A stretch of 64,000 bases of DNA from contig OY282494.1 of the NCBI GenBank assembly GCA_958296385.1, forward strand, positions 157,416 to 221,415, read 5' to 3'. The notes under the pieces are model-generated. The model was given only the letters and a program-made list of their open reading frames with translations, did no database searches and was not told the origin of the DNA. The stretch is from an uncultured Dehalococcoidia bacterium. Lineage in GTDB: Bacteria > Chloroflexota > Dehalococcoidia > Lucifugimonadales > UBA3495. The translations under genes and the position numbers were made by a program. The first letter of the stretch is position 1; every line of letters begins with the position of its first letter. Shown here piece after piece: positions 58,636 through 64,000 of the stretch.

Positions 58636-59961
58636 TCAGGCGATGGCGGACAGGGCGTCCACCAGCAAATCAATCTCGGCGCGGGTGTTCATCTCGGTTA
58701 CGCAAAGGAGCATACCGTTGTCAAAGCGGTCGCTGACGTCAAGCCCGCCGAGAATATCCTGGGACATCAACCAGCGGTTGACATCGGCCGGCGGGGACGG
58801 ACAGGAAACGACGAACTCCTGAAAGAACTCGCCGTCCGTAGCGACGGAATAGCCGGGTAAGGCGTCAATGCGCTCGGCGGCGTAGTGGGACTTGTGGTAG
58901 CAAAGCTCGGCGACCTGGCGGAGGCCGCGGCGGCCCATGGCGGCGAGGTAGATGGAGGCGGCCAGGGCGTAGAGGGCTTCGTTGGTGCAAATGTTGGAAG
59001 TGGCGCGCTCGCGGCGGATGTGCTGCTCGCGGGTTTGCAAGGTGAGGACGTAGCCGGTGCGGCCCGCGGTGTCGGTGGTGCGTCCGACCAGACGGCTGGG
59101 CATCTGGCGGATGTACTGCTGCTGGCAGCTGAACAAGCCGAGGTAAGGGCCGCCGTAGGACGGGGGGATGCCCAGGGGCTGGCCCTCGCCGGTGACGATG
59201 TCGGCGCCGAAGTTGCCGGGGGGGCGCAGCATACCCATGGCCAGGGGGTCGGCGGATACGACGAGCAGGGCGCCGTCGTCGTGGGCGGATTGGGCCAGGC
59301 CGGAGAGGTCGTCGAGGGCGCCGTAGAAATTGGGATACTGGGCGACGATGCCGGCGGTGGACTCGGTTACGGCCGCGCCAGCCTGGGCCGCGGGGAGTAC
59401 GTCGATGGTGATGCCCTGAGCCTGGCAGTAGGTGGTGATGACTTCGCGGTAGGCGGGGGCGACGGAATCGGTGACGATGACGCGGGCGCGTCGGGTGACG
59501 CGGCAGGCCATCAGCACGGCTTCGGCCAGGCTGGTGGCGCCGTCGTACATACCGGCGTTGGCGACTTCCATACCGTACAGGCCGCTAATCATGGTCTGGA
59601 ACTCGAAGATGACCTGCAAGGTGCCCTGGGAAACTTCGGGCTGGTAGGGGGTGTAGGCGGTGAGGAACTCGCCCCGGGTCATGAGGGCTTTTACGATGGA
59701 GGGGATGAAGTGGTGGTAGCTGCCGGCGCCGAGGAAGGAGGGGCCGCTGCTGAGGGGGCGGTTGCGGGCGGCCAACTGGCCTAGCTCGCGCTGGATGTCC
59801 AGCTCGGAGAGGGGGGCGGGCAGGTTCAGTTCGGGGTTGCGGTAGTCCTGCGGGATGTCGTGGAACAGGTCGTCCATGTGGCGCAGGCCGATGGCGGCGA
59901 GGAGGGCGTCCTGCTCAGCAGGGGTGTTGGGGATGTAATGTGATTGGAAAGAGGTAACCAT
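58636..59961 (-). CDS. gcvPA: glycine dehydrogenase (decarboxylating) subunit 1
   Basis: A 441-aa partner of gcvPB. The N-terminus is [29 protein letters not shown], the family hallmark. Later [20 protein letters not shown] and [20 protein letters not shown]-like (here [10 protein letters not shown]) segments are intact. ATG 59961 is chosen; the open frame to 60069 is not family-like. No glycine riboswitch was recognised in front of it. Confidence 0.95.
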   Translation of the reverse strand: [441 protein letters not shown]

Positions 59962-60011
59962 CCGGGATGCTCCATGGGTGGGGGTAATGAGTAAGGATTG
60001 CAGTCTTATTA

Positions 60012-60275
60012 TTAATCGTCCCAAGCGAGGGGGTGATTGGGGTTGGCGGGAATGGTCTGGACGCGCCAATGGGCTTTGCTTTTGAGGGCGGCCAAGCCTA
60101 TTCTAACCCGAAACGCCTCGCCCCGTGTTGGGGCATTGCGTCCGGCAAGCCAGAATGAGTCAGCGGCGGTGGGGTTGTAGCGGTCTTGCAAAAGCCCGTT
60201 GGGGAGGCATAGGACTGAAATGGTGAATATCGCAACGGCCTCGGCTCTGAAATCGTATAGGGCTGGCACTATCAT
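60012..60275 (-). CDS. hypothetical 87-aa protein downstream of a DNA methylase
   Basis: A short protein reading MIVPALYDFRAEAVAIFTISVLCLPNG..., with no recognised domain. It lies 76 bp after the DNA methylase on the same strand. A small upstream frame (ending ...ANLVIIEQVAKHPRE) ends in TGA overlapping its ATG, so the pair may be coupled. It could be a small restriction-related protein, a remnant of one, or unrelated. Residue composition is plausible for a real protein; I make no functional claim. Confidence 0.4.
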   Translation of the reverse strand: MIVPALYDFRAEAVAIFTISVLCLPNGLLQDRYNPTAADSFWLAGRNAPTRGEAFRVRIGLAALKSKAHWRVQTIPANPNHPLAWDD

Positions 60276-60351
60276 TCGCGGGGATGCTTTGCCACTTGCT
60301 CAATGATGACGAGATTGGCCCGGAGCGCAGCGACATTCAAGGTCAGGGCAA

Positions 60352-61287
60352 CTAGCTCAGGGTTGCTGTGATACGTTGCTCGAATAGTTTGACGCTTTCC
60401 GGGTTTAAGTCAAAGCCTAGAAACTGCCGGTTTTCCGATACTGCCGCTGCCGCCGTAGTTCCGCTGCCTACGAAACAATCCAGTACCAAGTCGTGCGGTT
60501 CGGTGAGCAAGGTTATCATGCGGCGGGGGAGTTCGGGGGGGAATTGGGATTCGTGGGCGTTGTTGGAGCGTACTGAAGGGATGTGCCAGACGCCGCGGGA
60601 TCCCCACTCGGCCCATTCGCCGGGTTCCAGGCGCTGCCGGTTCACTACGGTTATGCCGGGCTTCCAGAAAATCAGCACGTGTTCCCACTCGTCCACGGAG
60701 CGATAGGACAGGCTGTGCCAGCGGCTGTTCTCCCAGCAGGGGTCTTTTACCCAGATGCGGCGGTCGTACAGGTAAAAGCCGGCGTCGGCGGCCCATTGCT
60801 CAATGAGGCCGGCGGTGAGTTTTACTCTGGTTTGAGGGGCGGATTTGCCGCCGCGGACGTTGTTGTGTTTCAGGCGGCGGTCAATGGTTTGTTCGCTGCA
60901 TCCTAACAGGGCGGCCAGCTGGTATTTGTCAAAGCCGGGGTTGGCCTGCTGGGCGGTGAGCACTTCGTCCCGGGTGATCTTTACCTTTTTGGCGCTGATG
61001 TTATCGGCCTGGATGCGGGGCATAGCGGCATCCTCAAAAGCGAGAATGTCGGCGATGTTAATGCCTAAAAAGCCGCCGGGCTTGATGACCGGATAGTGGG
61101 ACTGGATGGTCTCTGACAGCAAGGCTGACCAATCAGCAAAGCCGAGGTGGGCCTCGTAAGACTTGCCGAGGCAGTAGGGCGGCGACCAGAAACTGAGGGC
61201 TACCGAATCCGGCTGCACCGACGCAAGCAGCTTTCGGGCGTCACCCTGGTAAATGCGGTTGGGCGACAAAAAGCTTGTTGTCGTCAT
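60352..61287 (-). CDS. site-specific DNA methyltransferase with embedded helix-turn-helix
   Basis: A 311-aa beta-class amino-methyltransferase. The catalytic motif SPPY (residues 35-38) lies before the SAM-binding motif DLVLDCFVGSGTTAAAA (~270), the beta order. SPPY favours N4-cytosine methylation, but N6-adenine cannot be excluded. Between them, at ~121-141, a clear HTH (YQLAALLGCSEQTIDRRLK) is inserted where the target-recognition domain lies. No restriction enzyme is evident, though an unknown 87-aa ORF follows. It is one of two orphan methylases in the window. Confidence 0.85.
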   Translation of the reverse strand: MTTTSFLSPNRIYQGDARKLLASVQPDSVALSFWSPPYCLGKSYEAHLGFADWSALLSETIQSHYPVIKPGGFLGINIADILAFEDAAMPRIQADNISAKKVKITRDEVLTAQQANPGFDKYQLAALLGCSEQTIDRRLKHNNVRGGKSAPQTRVKLTAGLIEQWAADAGFYLYDRRIWVKDPCWENSRWHSLSYRSVDEWEHVLIFWKPGITVVNRQRLEPGEWAEWGSRGVWHIPSVRSNNAHESQFPPELPRRMITLLTEPHDLVLDCFVGSGTTAAAAVSENRQFLGFDLNPESVKLFEQRITATLS

Positions 61288-61322
61288 CCTGGTTCACCAT
61301 ATCGTGGTTCATCGTCTAATGA

Positions 61323-62516
61323 CTAGGCCAGTACGCGGTAGCGGTAGCTGGATTGGAGGAGGTCGTTTTCGGCGAATCTGGCGTAGCGGAGGGGGGTTAG
61401 GTCGATGTCGCGGGGGCGGTTTTCTACTATTAGTTCGGCGATGGCTTTGGCGATGGCGGGGGATAGTTTGAAGCCGTGGCCGCTGAAACCGATGGCGCAG
61501 TAGAGGCCGGTTATTCCGGGGATGGCGTCGAGGATGGGGTGCCAGTCGGGGGTGGTGGTGAAGAGGCCGGACCAGCCGCCCCGGTAGTAGGAATCGGCGA
61601 GGCCGGGGACGCGGCGGCCTAATCGGTGCAGGGCCGAGGTGGCATCGGATGGGTCAACGCCCTCGGGGTAGTCGTCGGGGTTGGGGGTTTCCGGGTCGTC
61701 GCCAAAGCCCATCATCGTAAAGGCGCTGCCGTCGGGTCGGAATGAGAACGACTGGCTGATGTCGCCGACGGTGGGGTGTTCGGGGACGCGTTCGACCGGG
61801 CGGGCAACGGTGGCTACCTGGTGCCGGACGGGAATCAGGGGGACATTTACGCCTACGCCGGCCAGGAGGGGCTTTGACCAGGGGCCGGCGGCGACGATGA
61901 CGGTTCCGGCGGCGATGCGGTCGCCGTTGGTGGTGGTTACGGCTTGCACGCGTTCGCCGTCGAGTTCGATGGCGCTGGCGGAGGTGCGCAGGGCGATTTG
62001 GGCGCCGGCTTCGCGGGAACGCTGGGCGTAGGACGTGGTTACCAGGTAGGGGTTGGCGTAGCCGGAGAGGGGTTCCCAGGCGGCGCGTTCATCATCGTAG
62101 AGGCGGATGCTGGGGGCGAGGCGGGCGAGGTCGTCGGCTGAAATCAGGGAGGCGGGGACGCCAAGTTCCTGCTGCATGGCGACGTTGCGTTCCAGTCCGG
62201 CGGCGTCAACGTCCTCTACTACTACCAGGTAGCCGGTGCCGACGAAACCGGATTGGCCGCCGACGCGGGCGTCAAAATCGGAGAAAACCTGCAAGCTTTG
62301 CCACGCGAGTTCGGTGGTGACGGGGTTGGAGTAGTGCATCCGGCAGATGGCCTGGGAGCGGCCGGTGCTGCCGGCGGCGAGGACGCTGCGCTCCAGGACG
62401 ACGGTGTTGGGGACGCCCAGCTGCGCCAGATGGTACTGGATGGCGCAGCCCATGACGCCGCCGCCGATGATGACGACGTCGGCAGTGGCGGGCAGGGGGC
62501 TGCTGCTACTGGTCAT
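61323..62516 (-). CDS. FAD-dependent amino-acid oxidase (DAO / sarcosine oxidase beta-like)
   Basis: A 397-aa flavoenzyme. The dinucleotide motif is DVVIIGGGVMGCAIQYHLAQLG, the substrate domain has GSTGRSQAICRMHYS, and near the end come TPDWHPILDAIPGITGLYCAIGFSGHGFKLSP, typical of glycine oxidase/sarcosine oxidase beta. It would oxidise a secondary or D-amino acid such as sarcosine, which links it to the nearby glycine cleavage genes. ATG 62516 overlaps the upstream gene by 11 bp; TTG 62549 is an unlikely alternative. Confidence 0.88.
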   Translation of the reverse strand: MTSSSSPLPATADVVIIGGGVMGCAIQYHLAQLGVPNTVVLERSVLAAGSTGRSQAICRMHYSNPVTTELAWQSLQVFSDFDARVGGQSGFVGTGYLVVVEDVDAAGLERNVAMQQELGVPASLISADDLARLAPSIRLYDDERAAWEPLSGYANPYLVTTSYAQRSREAGAQIALRTSASAIELDGERVQAVTTTNGDRIAAGTVIVAAGPWSKPLLAGVGVNVPLIPVRHQVATVARPVERVPEHPTVGDISQSFSFRPDGSAFTMMGFGDDPETPNPDDYPEGVDPSDATSALHRLGRRVPGLADSYYRGGWSGLFTTTPDWHPILDAIPGITGLYCAIGFSGHGFKLSPAIAKAIAELIVENRPRDIDLTPLRYARFAENDLLQSSYRYRVLA

Positions 62517-62928
62517 CGCCTTTCCACGACATAACGCGGTTGACGTCAATTACGATGGCAACCAGACGCTGGTCGCTAGCGGTAAGGTCGTTGGCGTCCT
62601 GTTCGCCGCGTTCGGCGCCCTCGTAGCGGGAGAAAATGCTGCGCACGGTGTCGCGCAGGTTGGAGCTGTCAACGGTGGCGTTGCCCTCCAGGATGACGTA
62701 CTGGTAGGGCCATTCGTCGGTGGCGACGGAGATGGCGACTTTGGGGTTTTGGCGGACGTTGCGGGTTTTGACCGCGGAATCGCCGGAGACGACGGTGACC
62801 TTGCCGTCGGCCCACTGATACCAGACGGGGGAGACGTGGGGGGTGCCGTCGGGCCGGATGGAGGCGAAATGCGCGACGTGGGGGCCGTCCAGGTAGGCGT
62901 CAATCTCCGGTGGGGTGAGTCGGGGCAT
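62506..62928 (-). CDS. pyridoxamine-5'-phosphate-oxidase-fold protein (possible F420 enzyme)
   Basis: A 140-aa split-barrel flavin-type protein. It reads HVAHFASIRPDGTPHVSPVWYQWADGKVTVVS, KTRNVRQNPKVAISV and RYEGAERGE, which is the TIGR03618-like, probable F420-dependent group. ATG 62928 is supported by GAGG nine bases upstream. It is co-transcribed with the oxidase that overlaps its end. Substrate not known; F420 use is inferred from family. Confidence 0.78.
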   Translation of the reverse strand: MPRLTPPEIDAYLDGPHVAHFASIRPDGTPHVSPVWYQWADGKVTVVSGDSAVKTRNVRQNPKVAISVATDEWPYQYVILEGNATVDSSNLRDTVRSIFSRYEGAERGEQDANDLTASDQRLVAIVIDVNRVMSWKGDDQ

Positions 62929-63071
62929 TGATGGCATCCTCGGTTCCGGCGGCAAGCAAAGGTGGGCGGCCGGGCTGACAAGCGTAACTTGGCGTATATC
63001 ATAACATACGGATGGGCGCCGGGCGGGAGGGTGGGGATGGAGTTCGCAATCGGTTGGGGTGAAAATAATCG

Positions 63072-63100
63072 TTGCGCCCGCAACGGCATGGCGGTATGAT
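63072..63100 (+). promoter_or_regulatory. probable gcvT promoter
   Basis: TTGCGC, a 17-bp spacer and TATGAT lie about 80 bp before gcvT. The spacing is ideal and the match moderate. Confidence 0.4.
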
Positions 63101-63181
63101 GAATCAGCGAAAAATCGGCGTCAGCCGGCTTACGCATCAGCCTGCCTATTCAATTCAATCAGAGGGACGATCAGAGGGACG

Positions 63182-64000
63182 ATGGCCGCGGAAACCGCTA
63201 ATTCGGACAACCTGCGTACCGCTTTGTATCAGACGCACGTCGGCCTCGGCGCGCGGATGGTGCCGTTTGGGGGGTGGGATATGCCGGTGCAGTACGCGGG
63301 GGTGATTGCGGAGGTGGGGGCGGTGCGCGGCGGCGCCGGGATGTTTGACGTTTCGCACATGGGGCGGCTGCACATCGGCGGGCCTAACGCGGCCGGGCTG
63401 CTGGATATTCTCTTGACGGGTTCGGCATCCGATTTGCGTTTGGGGCGGGCCCGGTACTGCTTTATCTGCAACCGGGACGGCGGGGTTATTGACGACACGA
63501 TATTTTACCGGCTGTCGGATGACGAGTTTTTGCTGATTCCTAACGCCGGGAATCGTCCGCAGGTTGTGCTGTGGTTTGACCGGCAGCTGGCGCACCATTT
63601 TGACGGGCGCGGGGTGCAGATTACCGACCGGACGATGCTGACCGGGCTGATTGCGCTGCAAGGGCCGGATGCGGCGCGCATCCTGGACGGGCTGTGCGAG
63701 GACTTTGCGCCGGGCGCGCGTCTGGCCCGCAATCCCGGCCGCTCGCCGCAGCCGTCGCTGCTGCGGCCTTTTGCGTGGGGGCGCGGGCATATCGACGGGC
63801 GGCGGGTGTTCGTGGGACGCACGGGGTACACCGGAGAGGACGGGTTTGAGCTGGCGCTGGGGGCGTCGGACGCGGCGGCGATTTGGGAGCGGCTGGCCGA
63901 GGCCGGGGCGGTTCCGTGCGGGCTGGGGGCCCGGGACGTGCTGCGACTGGAGGCCGGGCTGCCACTGCACGGGCACGAGCTTACGGAGACAATCACGCCG
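63182..64000 (+). CDS. gcvT: aminomethyltransferase (glycine cleavage T-protein), 3' end beyond window
   Basis: An open frame of 273 codons runs off the end. It starts at ATG 63182 (LRTALYQTHVGLGARMVPFGGWDMPVQYAGV) and contains GMFDVSHMGR, ARYCFICNRDGGVIDD, GLIALQGPDA, VGRTGYTGEDGFEL and CGLGARDVLRLEAGLPLHGHEL, all T-protein landmarks including the folate-site residues. A 12-bp tandem repeat carries the ribosome binding site twice, directly before the ATG. It is divergent from the oxidase/PPOX pair rather than in one operon with gcvPA-gcvPB. Normal length would be ~360 aa. Confidence 0.95.
   Translation, partial: MAAETANSDNLRTALYQTHVGLGARMVPFGGWDMPVQYAGVIAEVGAVRGGAGMFDVSHMGRLHIGGPNAAGLLDILLTGSASDLRLGRARYCFICNRDGGVIDDTIFYRLSDDEFLLIPNAGNRPQVVLWFDRQLAHHFDGRGVQITDRTMLTGLIALQGPDAARILDGLCEDFAPGARLARNPGRSPQPSLLRPFAWGRGHIDGRRVFVGRTGYTGEDGFELALGASDAAAIWERLAEAGAVPCGLGARDVLRLEAGLPLHGHELTETITP

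Noticed and set aside
62929-63181. A glycine riboswitch before gcvT
   Set aside because: I looked for the paired glycine-aptamer pattern and saw none; only a plausible promoter and a 12-bp tandem repeat are there.

Overview
The window is high-GC chromosomal DNA from a bacterium that I read, by inference only, as a Chloroflexota member (SAR202 or Dehalococcoidia-like). The grounds are: paired family III CoA-transferases, beta-hydroxyacid dehydrogenases, a thiolase/DUF35 pair, an MFS carrier, six-bladed NHL proteins, frequent GTG/TTG starts, and many short repeats with 'TTCGCTGCGCTCAGAATGAC'-type cores. There is no rRNA to confirm this. About 60 genes are present. Most are housekeeping or catabolic genes in short operons, separated by repeat-rich gaps.

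Layout. 0-9 kb: a truncated HATPase gene with a STAS-like partner, a relic of a B12-binding domain fused in frame to a zinc alcohol dehydrogenase, bS21, a beta-hydroxyacid dehydrogenase, two CoA-transferases, and a two-gene HipA-like kinase/HIRAN-like module. 9-15 kb: formamidase, a SnoaL-like protein, the DUF35 and thiolase-like pair, a metallo-amidohydrolase, small proteins and ybeY. 15-28 kb: pgpA, a minimal zincin, nfo, a second alcohol dehydrogenase, the minus-strand run def-cca-secD-secF, priA and rplS. 28-33 kb: an NHL protein, an 11-residue-repeat coiled-coil membrane protein, an alpha/beta hydrolase, a six-repeat I-E-like CRISPR array, and a TnpB nuclease ending 22 bp from the last repeat. 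33-43 kb: monooxygenase, VOC protein, alkyltransferase-like protein, MFS carrier, GNAT, a DNA methylase, dnaA (not next to dnaN), a six-bladed NHL protein and two tRNAs (Ala-CGC, Arg-CCT). 43-51 kb: an SDR enzyme, an unusual chorismate mutase/TrpRS-like fusion directly before canonical trpS, the cobalamin genes cobQ-cobU-pduX, and a strongly promoted structured RNA before a TM2 protein. 51-64 kb: an Ogg-type glycosylase, a DnaQ-DinG helicase, a PHP phosphoesterase, a second beta-hydroxyacid dehydrogenase, gcvPB-gcvPA, a second DNA methylase, a D-amino-acid/sarcosine oxidase-like flavoenzyme, a PPOX protein and the start of gcvT.

The most notable items are as follows. (1) A 747-aa protein joins an AroQ chorismate-mutase domain to an archaeal-type TrpRS fold whose HIGH and KMSKS motifs are both degenerate; it sits upstream of trpS. 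(2) Two ~210-220 bp elements resemble HEARO/omega RNA. Each is closed by a 14-15 bp stem that shows a compensatory base change between the copies, and each lies inside a larger repeat. (3) A CRISPR array abuts a catalytically intact TnpB gene. (4) A MITE family has matching terminal inverted repeats and 9-bp target duplications. One end supplies the start codon of a GNAT gene and another the stop codon of pgpA. (5) A promoter with consensus -35 and 17-bp spacing fires exactly onto a ~109-nt nested hairpin.

Functionally, the CoA-transferases, thiolase/DUF35 pair, dehydrogenases, amidohydrolases and carrier suggest a scavenger that breaks down diverse carboxylic acids through CoA esters. The glycine-cleavage and B12-salvage genes suggest active one-carbon and cobalamin metabolism.
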